NCBI GenBank assembly: GCA_965215765.1
Contig: OZ244118.1
Location: forward strand, 1,798,001-1,862,000
Length of the DNA: 64,000 bases
Direction: 5' to 3'
Source: G965212025 sp965215765
Lineage (GTDB): Bacteria; Pseudomonadota; Gammaproteobacteria; Poriferisulfidales; Oxydemutatoraceae
Shown here: positions 1 to 11,300 of the stretch, piece after piece
How the letters are laid out: every line of letters starts with the position of its first letter
Position numbering within the stretch: position 1 is the first letter of the stretch
Program-made: the position numbers and the translations under genes
The notes under the pieces: generated by a model
What the model was told of the DNA's origin: nothing
What the model saw: the letters and a program-made list of their open reading frames with translations, nothing else
Databases searched by the model: none

Positions 1-3000
1 GGAGCAAACGTTGTTTCCGGGGCGATAATTTCTATATCATGAGGACCGATTTCGCCACCAAAAAAGTTGTATTTCGTAATTGCGGATCCACCATCGTATG
101 GCTCATCCCAACTGAACACCTCCTTCAGCGTGGTCTCCCAGAACGAAACCACAATTGGTGCATCTGGTACGCCGACATTTGTCGTAAGTGGCTCCTCAAG
201 CGCATTGCCTTCTCCCACCACGTTTCGTGCAGATACCACTGTCTGATATTGAGTCCCCGCCCTAAGGCCATCAAAGACAATCATCACTGACGTTAAGGTC
301 GTCACCCGAACCATACTTGCAACCTCTTTGCCACTCCCGTCAAGAACCTTGACAACGTAGGCAAAATCCAGATCAACCTCACCGACTTTAGACCCATAGT
401 CAGGATCCGCTAGCTCCCTGCCATAACCATCGTTGTCAGGACCACTGACCATCACTCGCACTTTTCTGGTCGCTGCTGAACCTGCCGTAACGTCTGAAGC
501 TGTAACAACTGTTGGCGCACCCGGAACATCCAAGAGAGTAAATGTCTCGTTCGCCGTACTCCCGGAACCGACCGCATTGAGTGCCCGCACCGTATAGGCG
601 ATTGTGTCCCCGCCCTGAAAGTCGCTGCGCAACGTCGTGGGAACAACGACATACATCGTAGTAGAACCCAGCTGTATCGGCGCAGTACCATTGACTGTCA
701 CCACATACGTCGTAATCGTGGAACCACCATTATGTGGTGCTGTCCAACTCAACACCAGGCTCTGCGTACTCTTCCAAACCGGATCCAAGAGTTCCGGCAT
801 TCCGGGCTCCACGGCATTCGTCTTAAATGCCCCCTCAAGTGAATCACTTGCCCCCACCGCATTTTGTACAAACGTCACTATCTGATATTGAGTCCCCACC
901 TTAAGACCACCCAAGACGAGCGTCACAGATGTCGCGGTTGTGGCCTTGGTCATACTCGAAACCGAGTCACCATTAATAACATCCGTAACGTTGACAACAT
1001 AAGCAAAATTCAGTGCAACCTTGTCAACAATAGAACCGTAGGTGGTCGTATTCGTTGCCTTCCTGCCATAACCATCGTTGTCTGGTGCGTTGACCGTCAC
1101 CTGCACTGTGGTGGTTCCTATCCCTGTAGCAGTAACAGATGTTGGCGTACCCGGAACATCCAAGAGAGTAAATGTCTCGTTCGCCGTACTCCCGTCACCT
1201 ACAGCATTGACTGCCTGTACCGAATAGGCGATTGAGCCCCCACCCTGAAAGACGCTGCGTAAGGTCGATGGGTCAACTACAAGCATCGTGGAGCCAGAAT
1301 CAAGCCGTGTCGTTGATTCCGCCTCCGTATCACCACCAACTGTCACCACATACGCCGTAATGGTGGAGCCACCATGATGGGGTGCTGACCAACTCAACAC
1401 CAGGCTCTGCGTGGTTCCCCAGGACGAAGCTGTCATTGGTGCTTCTGGCACGCCGGCACTTGTTGTAAAAGATCTCATACGCACGCCACCTGACCCCAGC
1501 ACATTTCGTACAAATGCCCTTACCGTATATTGAGTCCCCGCACTGAGACCATCAAAGTCAATCATCACTGACGTTGAGGCCGTCTTCCTGACCGTACTTG
1601 CAATCTCTATACCACTACCATCAAGAACTTTGACAACGTAAGCAAAATTCAGGACAACCCCATCGACTTGGGTTCCATAATCAGGATCCGTTGGCCCCCT
1701 GCCATAACCATCGTTGCCCGGACCGTTGACCGTCACCCGCACGGTGTTGGCTCCTGACCCTGAAACTGTAACAGTTGTTGGCGCACCCGGAACGTCCAGA
1801 AAAGCAAATGCGGCAGTGGACTCACTCCCGGCACCAACATCATTGACTGCCTGCAGAAAAAAAGCCACTCCCTTGAGCCCGCCTTGAGAAGACCCTAAGC
1901 CAATAGGTTCATGAGCATCAAAAACAAACCGCGTTTGTGTGGCAGGCAGGGTTTGAAATCCGCCTGAACCCAAAGTACGCCTTCTGTATGACGTAATGGT
2001 GGATCCACCATCGTATGGTGCTTCCCAACTGAACACCACCCTCAGCGTGTTCTCCCAGAACGGAGCGATAATTGGTGCTTCTGGCACGCCGGCACTTGTC
2101 GTAAATTCTCCCTCAAGCGTACCACCTGATCCCACCACGTTTCGTGCAGATGCCTTTACCGTATATTGAGTCCCCGCCTTAAGACCGTCCAAGACAATCA
2201 TCACTGACGTTGAGGTCGTCTCCTGAACCGTACTGGCAACCTCTATACCACTCCCGTCAAGAATCTTGACAACGTAGGCAAAATTCAGATCAACCCCATC
2301 AACTTGAGATCCATAGTCAGAATCCGCTGCCTGCCTGCCATAACCATCGTTGTCGGGACCACTGACCGTCACTCGCACTTTTCTGGTCGCTGCTGAACCT
2401 GCCGTAACGTCTGAAGCTGTAACAGATGTTGGCGTACCCGGCACATCCAGCAAAGTAAAACTCCCGAAAAACGGAGGACTCACTATCTCCGTCACTATCT
2501 GCGTATTCACATTGCCGTCACCACTTGGAGGATTCACAACCCTCATCTCGCTACTGATGCGCACCGTATAAGAGACCGAGTCACCTCCCGCAAGATTCCC
2601 GCGCAGTTCCCGAGAAAGGTTGCCCAACTCAAAATTCGGTGAACGAGCCAAAAGAACCGTCGAACTTTCACCTACTTCCAATCCCAGCTCATAGTAGGTC
2701 GCGACACTCGCCGATCGCAGAACCAGGCTGTTTGTCGTACTCCACTCAAGCGACACGTCTGTTGGCGTAGCAGGTATCCGGGTCAGTGCTTTTAGTACTG
2801 GCAACGTATGAGTACTGCCGAAATACCAAATATCAGAATCCCAGCCAGCGAAAGTTTCGGGTTCGCCTTCGGCACAGAAGCGCGAAGAAGCGGTGGGACA
2901 CCGAAGTTGCGACAAAGTACGAGTTGAGCTTCCGGTAATCGTTCCTGAATTGTCACCAGCAAGTGTCGTAGGAATTTCCCCATTAACCGTGCCCGCCGCA

Positions 3001-4589
3001 TAACTGCCTTCAATGGTTCCGCCTTGTTCCTCACTTTGAATGTTGGCTCCGGCTTGACCGTTGAGCCCAACAAAAATACTTAAGCCGGTCAACCCCGACG
3101 GGTTTCTTGGTGTCACGACGCTGTACGCATAGCTATTGCTGATGGTGCTTTGGTTTACACCCACAAGGCCCCCGACCGAGCCGTCTCCCCCAACCCTGAC
3201 CCAAGCGTAGCTGTTCTCTACAAGAGCACCTTCCCGGACATGACCCACAAGGCCTCCAACCTCATAATCTCTCTCCGGGTCCCCAACAACCCCCGTCGCA
3301 TAAGACTGCCTAATAACGCCACCACCCAAGAGATGACCCACAAGGCCACCCAACTCTCTTCCTTCAGCTTCGTCCGACCCTGTAACTACAATTCCAATTG
3401 CCTCGCTTCCCTGAACCATTCCACCTCCCACGAAGCCAGCCACGCCGCCTCCCTCACGTTCTGCTCCTATCGTGGAATCTGTCACACGCACGGTGGAGAT
3501 ACGACCATCAGCCAGGTGACCCGCAACACCGCCAACGCCGAAGCTCCCTGTTATCGTGGAGGCCGTCACACGCGCAGCGGAGAGGGAGGCACTAATTCCG
3601 TGCAGGTCACCTATAACGCCGCCTACCAGCTCGCCTCCTGTCACCACAGAGTTCGTCGCTGTGATTCTGGATATTGTGCTGTCTGCTGCACGACCCGCAA
3701 CACCGCCCACTCTGGTGTCTCCTGCCACCACAGAATCCGTCACTGTGATTCTGGATATTGTGCCATCTGTTGCACTACCTGCGAGAGTGCCCACTCTGGT
3801 GCTTCCTGTCACTACAGAACCCGTCACTGTGATTCTGGATATTGTGCTATCTGCTGCACGACCCACAACACCGCCAACATCTGCCTGCCCCGTTACCATG
3901 GAAGCTGTCACACGCGCGGGGAAGACACCGGATCTGTGCAGATCGCCTGTAATGCTGCCCACCAGTTCTGCTCCTGTCACTACAGAGTTCGTCACCGTGA
4001 TGTTGGATATTGTGCTATCTAGTGCGCGACCTGCGAGAATGCCCACTCCGGTGCTTCCTGTCACTTTGGCTTCGAAAAAAATCAAATTCCTGATATCAGC
4101 AGCAGCAGACAAGCGGGCAAACAAACCCACATCCTCTTCACCAAGACGGTAGATGAACAAGTTGGAAATTCGGTAACCCCTGCCATCAAAAGTCCCGGAA
4201 AAACCTGGACTGCCGGTTCGTTGCCCGGTGACGCTGTAGGTGGCTCCTATAGGGGCAAAACCCTTACCATTGTTCCACCTGGGTGTCTGTGTCTCTCCTG
4301 CATCAATATCAGTGCCCAGCCGGAAAGTCGGATTAGCGGGGACAAACGGCATCTCTAAAAATGCAGACAGGCTCTGTAACTGGCAAATATTGCTGATCTG
4401 ATAGGTTCCAACTTCGCCTATTACTTGGGTGGGAAATTCCCCAAGCATGCACCCCACCCTGGCAGGTTGGGCGAAAAGTCCGGAACTCAGAGCCAGGCAA
4501 ACCGCCAGCAGTACAAGCCTGCACCACGCTTCAGACGCACTCTGCACGTAGAAAGATTTGCTTTCAAAGTAACGATAACTTCTATTCAC
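1..4589 (-). CDS. Giant secreted GLUG/FN3-repeat protein, copy 1 (3' end beyond window)
   Basis: The frame stays open from a GTG at 4589 to the left window edge, giving about 1,529 visible codons; the C-terminus is missing. I chose the GTG because a GAGGA motif lies about 8 nt upstream at the same place as in the two intact paralogues. The N-terminus has a Sec signal peptide with a hydrophobic stretch ending SSGLFAQ. Roughly 3.1-4.2 kb encodes GLUG-type repeats (GGLVG...NSYA patterns). From about 2.8 kb leftward come fibronectin-III-like modules of about 105 residues with LVLSWTAP and DNDGYGR motifs. The role is inferred as a surface or secreted adhesin-like protein; no catalytic motif is seen. 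It is nearly identical to copy 3 over long stretches. Confidence 0.85.
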   Translation of the reverse strand, partial: MNRSYRYFESKSFYVQSASEAWCRLVLLAVCLALSSGLFAQPARVGCMLGEFPTQVIGEVGTYQISNICQLQSLSAFLEMPFVPANPTFRLGTDIDAGETQTPRWNNGKGFAPIGATYSVTGQRTGSPGFSGTFDGRGYRISNLFIYRLGEEDVGLFARLSAAADIRNLIFFEAKVTGSTGVGILAGRALDSTISNITVTNSVVTGAELVGSITGDLHRSGVFPARVTASMVTGQADVGGVVGRAADSTISRITVTGSVVTGSTRVGTLAGSATDGTISRITVTDSVVAGDTRVGGVAGRAADSTISRITATNSVVTGGELVGGVIGDLHGISASLSAARVTASTITGSFGVGGVAGHLADGRISTVRVTDSTIGAEREGGGVAGFVGGGMVQGSEAIGIVVTGSDEAEGRELGGLVGHLLGGGVIRQSYATGVVGDPERDYEVGGLVGHVREGALVENSYAWVRVGGDGSVGGLVGVNQSTISNSYAYSVVTPRNPSGLTGLSIFVGLNGQAGANIQSEEQGGTIEGSYAAGTVNGEIPTTLAGDNSGTITGSSTRTLSQLRCPTASSRFCAEGEPETFAGWDSDIWYFGSTHTLPVLKALTRIPATPTDVSLEWSTTNSLVLRSASVATYYELGLEVGESSTVLLARSPNFELGNLSRELRGNLAGGDSVSYTVRISSEMRVVNPPSGDGNVNTQIVTEIVSPPFFGSFTLLDVPGTPTSVTASDVTAGSAATRKVRVTVSGPDNDGYGRQAADSDYGSQVDGVDLNFAYVVKILDGSGIEVASTVQETTSTSVMIVLDGLKAGTQYTVKASARNVVGSGGTLEGEFTTSAGVPEAPIIAPFWENTLRVVFSWEAPYDGGSTITSYRRRTLGSGGFQTLPATQTRFVFDAHEPIGLGSSQGGLKGVAFFLQAVNDVGAGSESTAAFAFLDVPGAPTTVTVSGSGANTVRVTVNGPGNDGYGRGPTDPDYGTQVDGVVLNFAYVVKVLDGSGIEIASTVRKTASTSVMIDFDGLSAGTQYTVRAFVRNVLGSGGVRMRSFTTSAGVPEAPMTASSWGTTQSLVLSWSAPHHGGSTITAYVVTVGGDTEAESTTRLDSGSTMLVVDPSTLRSVFQGGGSIAYSVQAVNAVGDGSTANETFTLLDVPGTPTSVTATGIGTTTVQVTVNAPDNDGYGRKATNTTTYGSIVDKVALNFAYVVNVTDVINGDSVSSMTKATTATSVTLVLGGLKVGTQYQIVTFVQNAVGASDSLEGAFKTNAVEPGMPELLDPVWKSTQSLVLSWTAPHNGGSTITTYVVTVNGTAPIQLGSTTMYVVVPTTLRSDFQGGDTIAYTVRALNAVGSGSTANETFTLLDVPGAPTVVTASDVTAGSAATRKVRVMVSGPDNDGYGRELADPDYGSKVGEVDLDFAYVVKVLDGSGKEVASMVRVTTLTSVMIVFDGLRAGTQYQTVVSARNVVGEGNALEEPLTTNVGVPDAPIVVSFWETTLKEVFSWDEPYDGGSAITKYNFFGGEIGPHDIEIIAPETTFA

Positions 4590-4998
4590 CAGAGATTTCC
4601 TCGAGACATGTGATAGCGTAGCAGAAAAAAGCGGCTTTACCAACTTTCGCGATTTTCGCACCTTATCATGGTTAAAAATAAATGCGTACTCACAAGAAGG
4701 GGTACCCCCCAATCAATTCTGTTGAGCCAGCACCCGAACAGTACCAAAGGTCAGGCCAAGACATCACCTTCTCATCAGGATGAATGCATAAGTACCCGTA
4801 CACCGACCCCCCGGTTTTTTTCCTGACTTGGCAGCCCTGCCTGAAGCCTGCTTTTAGCCAGAAATTTTAAGCTAGCCTCTGTCGGCGGAGCTCCTTCCCC
4901 GTTGAAAGAAGCTGTAAAACCAAGTTCTGGGTGGTTCAAAACATGAGCTCCTACGTGCCTGAAAAAACCTTGCCCGAAACAAGACTGACCATAGACAA
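4590..4998 (-). repeat. Shared intergenic block between FN3 genes, with likely promoter
   Basis: This spacer is nearly the same as those at 7957-8338 and 13238-13634, so each gene in the array carries its own copy of the 5' region. On the minus strand a TACTGT -10-like hexamer lies at 4738-4743, where the other copies have the better TACTAT with an upstream TGG (extended -10). The copies end in a conserved stretch leading into the stop of the upstream gene. Confidence 0.7.
4644..4680 (-). repeat. Dispersed TTTTTAACC...GCGAAA repeat
   Basis: A diverged copy of the short repeat that reads TTTTTAACCGCGAAA on one strand. Here it lies on the minus strand just upstream of FN3 gene copy 1, inside its probable 5' leader. 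Confidence 0.6.
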
Positions 4999-7956
4999 CT
5001 AACGAACCGCGCCACCGAGATATCCGCGCAAGCGCAATCTCACCCTGTCAGTTGTAGGCGTACCTCTTGTCATAAATTCTCTTTGATGCGTACCACCTGG
5101 CCCCAACGCATTTTGTACAAATGCCACTACCGTATATTGAGTCTCTGGCTCAAGACCACCCAAGACAAGCGTCATTGACGTCGATCGCGTCTCCATAACC
5201 GTGCTGGCAATTGCTTTGCCACTACTATCAGTAACGCTGACGACATAAGCAAATTTCAGGTCAACCCCTTCGGCTTCAGAGCCGTAGGCAGTATCCGTTG
5301 TCCTCCGGCCATAACCATCGTTGTCGGGGGCGTAGACCGTCACCCGCACCGTGGTGATCCCCGCCGTAACCTGAACCTGAGTAAAAGTTAACGTGCCCGG
5401 AAAAGCCAAGAGAGTAAATGTGCCGGTAGACAGGCTCCCAGTGCCCTTAGCATTTTCTGCCCGCACCGAATAAAAGATTTTGTCCCCACCCCGAGAGATG
5501 CTGCGTATGCTGCTTAACATCGTGGAGTCAACGACAAACACCGTGGAGGCAGAATCCAGCCGTATCGTTAATTTCGCCACCGTATCACCACCGACTGTCA
5601 CCACATACGCCGTAATGGTGGATCCACCATGATGTGGCGCTGTCCAACTCAGCACCAGACGTTGTGTGGTCTCCCGAGTCGTAACTACAATTGGCGCTTC
5701 TGGCTCTCCGTCAAGAGTCTTAAAGTATTCAGAAAAAAGCTTGCCACCTGCTCCCACCGCGTTTTGCGCAAATGCCACTATCCGATACTGAGTCCCCGCC
5801 CTGAGACCATCCAAGTCAATCGTCACGGATGCCGCGGTTGAAGACATGGTCACACCCGGAACCAAGTTGTCACTGTCATCAGTAGCACTGACAACATAAG
5901 CAAAATTCAGATCAACCTCACCGACTTTAGATCCATAGTCAGGATCCGTTGCCCCCCTGCCATAGCCATCGTTGGCAGGGGCACCAACTGTCACCCGCAC
6001 GGTGGTGGCTCCCTCTGGAGTGCTCACCATGGTTGGCGTACCCGGTACATCCAGCAAAATAAAACTCCCGGTAGACGGAGGACTCACTATCTCCGTCACT
6101 ATCTGCGTATTCTCGTTGCCGTCACCACTTGGAGGATTCACAACTCTCGTCTCGCTACTGACGCGCACCGTATAAGAAACCGAGTCACCTCCCGCAAAGT
6201 TCCCGCGCAGTTCCCGAGAAAGATCGTTCAGCTCAAAATTTGGCGAACGAGCAAAAAGGACTGTCGAACTTTCACCTACCTCCAACCCCAGCTTATAGTA
6301 GGTCACATCAGGGGTGCTCGCTGAGCGCAGAACCAGGCTGTTTGCCGAACTCCATTCAAGCGACACGTCTGTTGGCGTAGCAGGTATCCGTGTCAGTCCT
6401 TTTAGCACTGGCAACGTGTGAGCACTGCCAAAATACCAAATATCAGGGTTCCAGCCAGCGAAGGTTAAGGATTCGGGTGTGGCTCCGACACAAGAACTCG
6501 AAGGAGAGACGGGACACCGAAGTTGCGACAAAGTGCGAGTTGAACTTTCAGTAATCGTTCCTGCTTCTTCGTCTGTAACAGCATAGGAACCAGCAAGTCT
6601 CACAGGAGTTGCCCCATTAACCTTGCCCGCCACATAACTGCCTTCAATCGCGCCTGTTACGGAATTAAAGTCTGGACCGTTAGAACCAACAAGAGCACCC
6701 AAGTAGCTTGGCCCGCCTGCTGGTGTCACGACGCTATATGCGTATGTATTTCTGATAGTGCCCAGGTTAGCACCCACAAGGCCCCCAATCGGGCTATCTC
6801 CTGCAACCCCAACCCATGCGTAGCTGTTTTCTACAAGAGCACCTGGCTGGAGGTAGCCTACAAGGCCTCCAACCCCAAGTCCTGTTGCCAGTCTCCCAAC
6901 AAGCCCCGTCGCATAAGACTGCCTAATAACGCCTTTACCCAAGAGACGACCCACAAGACCACCCAGTTGTCTTCCTTGAAACGGCTTTCCTCTTGATACA
7001 AATCCACCTTTAATTAAAATTCCGATTGCCGCACTTCCCTGAATTATTCCACCACTCATGATGCCAACCATGCCGCCTCCCTTGTTTGTTGCTGTTATCG
7101 TGGAAGCTGTCACACGCGCGGTGGAGATACGACCATCAAGTTGGCGACCCGCAACACCGCCAACAAAGGATTTCCCTGTTATCCTGGAAGCCGTCACACG
7201 TACGTCAGAAACATCGACTCCGTTCGAGTCACCTATAACGCCGCCCACTACCTGTGCACTTCCCGTCACTTCAGAATTCGTCACCGTGATGTTGGAAATT
7301 GTGCTATTACCTTCTGCACGACCTGCGAGAATGCCCACTTCAGAGTCTCCTGCCACTACAGAATTCGTCACCGTGATGTTGGAAATTGTGCTACCTGCTG
7401 CTCGGCCTGTGAGAACACCCACCCTATTGCCTCCTGCCACATCAGCTTTGGAAAAAACCAGGTTCTTGACAACAGCACCATCCAGGCGAGCAAACAAACC
7501 TGCATCATCTTCACTAGTGTGGTGGATGAGTATGTCGAAAATTTGGTGACCGTCACCATCCAAAACCCCGGAAAATGCACGACTATCGATTGGCTCCCTG
7601 ATTCCAGGGTAAAAGATGACTCCAATAGGAAAAAAGCCTGAAAAACGGTCAAAAAAACCGCCGACCATGGTGGTTCTGGTCTCACTCGCGTCAATGTCGG
7701 TCACTAGCAGGTAGTTCGCTGTCAGGGTTGTGATGTTTTGCAACTGCCGAATATTGCAGATCTTATAGGGATCCATTTTAGTCCCGGCACCTGCATTGGG
7801 TTTCGAACTACCGGAGTCGCACGGGGTATTGTCTTGCGCGAAAAGCCCGGTACTCAGGGTCAGGCAAACCGTCAGCAATACAAGCCTGCACCGCGCTTCA
7901 GACACACTCTGTACGTAGGAAGATGTGCTTTCAAAGTAACGATAACTTCTATTCAC
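4999..7956 (-). CDS. Giant secreted GLUG/FN3-repeat protein, copy 2
   Basis: A complete 985-residue member of the array. The open frame extends to 8076, but that start sits only about 5 nt from the promoter -10 at 8081-8086. The GTG at 7956, with GAGGA about 8 nt upstream, is therefore the better start. A signal peptide ends near STGLFAQ. A cysteine-containing segment (PCDSG...YKICNI) follows, then GLUG repeats (GGLVG, NSYAW, RQSYATG) to about residue 480, then about four FN3-like modules. It is shorter than copy 3 because it has fewer FN3 modules. The C-terminus is RVRLRLRGYLGGAVR, the same as copies 3 and 4. Secretion is clear from the signal peptide; a surface or adhesion role is inference. 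Confidence 0.9.
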   Translation of the reverse strand: MNRSYRYFESTSSYVQSVSEARCRLVLLTVCLTLSTGLFAQDNTPCDSGSSKPNAGAGTKMDPYKICNIRQLQNITTLTANYLLVTDIDASETRTTMVGGFFDRFSGFFPIGVIFYPGIREPIDSRAFSGVLDGDGHQIFDILIHHTSEDDAGLFARLDGAVVKNLVFSKADVAGGNRVGVLTGRAAGSTISNITVTNSVVAGDSEVGILAGRAEGNSTISNITVTNSEVTGSAQVVGGVIGDSNGVDVSDVRVTASRITGKSFVGGVAGRQLDGRISTARVTASTITATNKGGGMVGIMSGGIIQGSAAIGILIKGGFVSRGKPFQGRQLGGLVGRLLGKGVIRQSYATGLVGRLATGLGVGGLVGYLQPGALVENSYAWVGVAGDSPIGGLVGANLGTIRNTYAYSVVTPAGGPSYLGALVGSNGPDFNSVTGAIEGSYVAGKVNGATPVRLAGSYAVTDEEAGTITESSTRTLSQLRCPVSPSSSCVGATPESLTFAGWNPDIWYFGSAHTLPVLKGLTRIPATPTDVSLEWSSANSLVLRSASTPDVTYYKLGLEVGESSTVLFARSPNFELNDLSRELRGNFAGGDSVSYTVRVSSETRVVNPPSGDGNENTQIVTEIVSPPSTGSFILLDVPGTPTMVSTPEGATTVRVTVGAPANDGYGRGATDPDYGSKVGEVDLNFAYVVSATDDSDNLVPGVTMSSTAASVTIDLDGLRAGTQYRIVAFAQNAVGAGGKLFSEYFKTLDGEPEAPIVVTTRETTQRLVLSWTAPHHGGSTITAYVVTVGGDTVAKLTIRLDSASTVFVVDSTMLSSIRSISRGGDKIFYSVRAENAKGTGSLSTGTFTLLAFPGTLTFTQVQVTAGITTVRVTVYAPDNDGYGRRTTDTAYGSEAEGVDLKFAYVVSVTDSSGKAIASTVMETRSTSMTLVLGGLEPETQYTVVAFVQNALGPGGTHQREFMTRGTPTTDRVRLRLRGYLGGAVR

Positions 7957-8338
7957 CAGCGATTTCCTCGAGACCTCTGACAGCGCAACTGAAAAAAGCG
8001 GATTTTCGCGATTAAAAATAAACGCATACTCACAAGTAAAGGGTACATGCCCCAATCCATCCTGTTGAGTCAGCACCCGAATAGTACCAAGGGTCAGGCT
8101 AAGACATCACCTTCTCATCAGGATGAATGCATAAGTACCTGTACACCGGCTCCCGGTTTTTTCCTGACTTGGCAGCCCAGCCTGAAGCCCGCTTTTAGCC
8201 AGAAATTTGGGTCAGCCGCTGTCGGCGGTGCTCCTCCCCTGTTGAAAGAAGCTGTGAAACCAAGTTCTGGGTGGTTCAAAACATGAGCTCCTACGTGCCT
8301 GAAAAAACCTTGCCCGAAACAAGACTGACCATAGACAA
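7957..8338 (-). promoter_or_regulatory. Shared intergenic block with extended -10 promoter for FN3 copy 2
   Basis: Second copy of the array spacer. On the minus strand TGG precedes TACTAT at 8081-8086, an extended -10 for sigma70. No good -35 is seen at normal spacing. The same element occurs at 13376-13381 and 15872-15877, so promoter and leader are duplicated with each gene. Confidence 0.55.
8001..8020 (-). repeat. Dispersed TTTTTAA...GCGAAA repeat
   Basis: A shortened copy of the dispersed repeat, between the promoter and start codon of FN3 copy 2. Confidence 0.5.
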
Positions 8339-11300
8339 CTAACGAACCGCTCCACCGAGATATCCGCGCAAGCGCAATCTCACCCTGTCAGCTGCAGATG
8401 TACCTCCTGTCGTAAATCCTTCTTCATGTGTGCCACCTGGCCCCACCGCATTTTGTACAAATGCCACTATCTGATATCGAGTTCCCGCCTTAAGGCCGTT
8501 CAAGACAAGCGTCACCGATGTTGCGGTTGTGGTCTCTGTCATACTCGAAACCGAGTTGCCGCCACCATCAATAACGCTGACAACATAAGCAAAATCCAGT
8601 TCAACCTTGTCAACAATGGAACCGTAGGTGGTTGTGTCCGTTGCCTTCCTGCCATAACCATCGTTATCAGTGGCGTTGACTGTCACCCGAACCGTGGTGA
8701 CCCCCGTCGTAACCTGAACCTGAGTAGCAGCTAACGTACCCGGTACATCCAGAAGCGTAAATTCGGCAACAGACGGAACCCCGTCACCTATAGCATTGAT
8801 CGCCCGCACCGAATAAGGGATTTTGTCCCCACCCCGAGAGATGCTGCGTATGCTGCTTAACACCGTGGAGTCAACGACACGCATCGTGGAGTCAGAATCA
8901 AGCCGTGTCGTTGATTCCGCCTCCGTACTACCACCAACTGTCACCACATACGCCGTAATTGTGGACCCACCGTGATGTGGTGCTGTCCAACTCAACACCA
9001 GACGTTGTGTGCCCTCCCAGACCGAAGCAATCACTGGTGCTTCTGGCACCCCGACACCGGTCGTAAATCCTCCTTCATTCGCGCCACCTGATCCCACCGC
9101 ATTTTGTACAAGTGTCACTATCCGGTATTGTGTCCCTGCCCTAAGTCCAGCCAAGTCAATCATCACCGATGCCTCGGTTGTGACCCTGGTCATACTCGAA
9201 ACCGAGTTGCCGCCACCATCAATAACGCTGACAACATAAGCAAAGTTCAGATCAACCTTGTCAACAATGGAACCGTAGGTGGTCGTGTCCGTTGCCTTCC
9301 TGCCATAACCATCGTTGTCAGGGGCGTTGACAGTCACCCGAACCGTGGTGACCCCCGTCGTAACCTGAACCTGAGTAGCAGTTAACGTGCCCGGTACATC
9401 CAGAAGCGTAAATTCGGCAACAGACGTAACCCCGTCACCTATGGCATTGATCGCCCGCACCGAATAAGGGATTTTGTCCCCACCCCGAGAGATGCTGCGT
9501 ATGCTGCTTAACACCGTGGAGTCAACGACACGCATCGTGGAGTCAGAATCAAGCCGTGTCGTTGATTCCGCCTCCGTACTACCACCAACTGTCACCTCAT
9601 AACCCATAATTGTGGATCCACCGTGATGTGGTGCTGTCCAACTCAACACCAGACGTTGTGTGCCCTCCCAGACCGAAGCAATCACTGGTGCTTCTGGCAC
9701 CCCGGCACCGGTCGTAAATCCCCCTTCATACGCGACACCTGCTCCCACTACGTTTTGTACAAATGTCACTATCCGGTATTGAGTTCCTGCCCTAAGTCCA
9801 GCCAAGTCAATCATCACCGATGCCTCGGTTGTGACCCTGGTCATACTCGAAACCGAGTTGCCGCCACCATCAATAACGCTGACAACATAAGCAAAGTTCA
9901 GATCAACCTTGTCAACAATGGAACCGTAGGTGGTCGTGTCCGTTGCCTTCCTGCCATAACCATCGTTGTCAGGGGCGTTGACAGTCACCCGAACCGTGGT
10001 GACCCCCGTCGTAACCTGAACCTGAGTAGCAGCTAACGTACCCGGTACATCCAGAAGCGTAAATTCGGCAACAGACGTAACCCCGTCACCTATGGCATTG
10101 ATCGCCCGCACCGAATAAGGGATTTTGTCCCCACCCCGAGAGATGCTGCGTATGCTGCTTAACACCGTGGAGTCAACGACACGCATCGTGGAGTCAGAAT
10201 CAAGCCGTGTCGTTGATTCCGCCTCCGTACTACCACCAACTGTCACCTCATAACCCATAATTGTGGATCCACCGTGATGTGGTGCTGTCCAACTCAACAC
10301 CAGACGTTGTGTGCCCTCCCAGACCGAAGCAATCACTGGTGCTTCTGGCACCCCGGCACCGGTCGTAAATCCCCCTTCATACGCGACACCTGCTCCCACT
10401 ACGTTTTGTACAAATGTCACTATCCGGTATTGAGTTCCTGCCCTAAGTCCAGCCAAGTCAATCATCACCGATGCCTCGGTTGTGACCCTGGTCATACTCG
10501 AAACCGAGTTGCCGCCACCATCAATAACGCTGACAACATAAGCAAAGTTCAGATCAACCTTGTCAACAATGGAACCGTAGGTGGTCGTGTCCGTTGCCTT
10601 CCTGCCATAACCATCGTTGTCAGGGGCGTTGACAGTCACCCGAACCGTGGTGACCCCCGTCGTAACCTGAACCTGAGTAGCAGCTAACGTACCCGGTACA
10701 TCCAGAAGCGTAAATTCGGCAACAGACGTAACCCCGTCACCTATGGCATTGATCGCCCGCACCGAATAAGGGATTTTGTCCCCACCCCGAGAGATGCTGC
10801 GTATGCTGCTTAACACCGTGGAGTCAACGACACGCATCGTGGAGTCAGAATCAAGCCGTGTCGTTGATTCCGCCTCCGTACTACCACCAACTGTCACCTC
10901 ATACGCCGTAATGGTGGACCCACCGTCGTATGGTGCTGTCCAACTCAACACCAGACGTTGTGTGCCCTCCCAGACCGAAGCAATCACTGGTACTTCTGGC
11001 ACCCCGGCACCGGTCGTAAATCCCCCTTCATACGCGCCACCTGCTCCCACTACGTTTTGTACAAATGTCACTATCCGGTATTGAGTTCCTGCCCTAAGTC
11101 CAGCCAAGTCAATCATCACCGATGCCTCGGTTGTGACCCTGGTCATACTCGAAACCGAGTTGCCGCCACCATCAATAACGCTGACAACATAAGCAAAGTT
11201 CAGATCAACCTTGTCAACAATGGAACCGTAGGTGGTCGTGTCCGTTGCCTTCCTGCCATAACCATCGTTGTCAGGGGCGTTGACAGTCACCCGAATCGTG

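Noticed and set aside
3150..4152. Long plus-strand open frames across the FN3/GLUG genes
   Set aside because: They are antisense frames of repeat-rich coding DNA and recur wherever the repeats recur.
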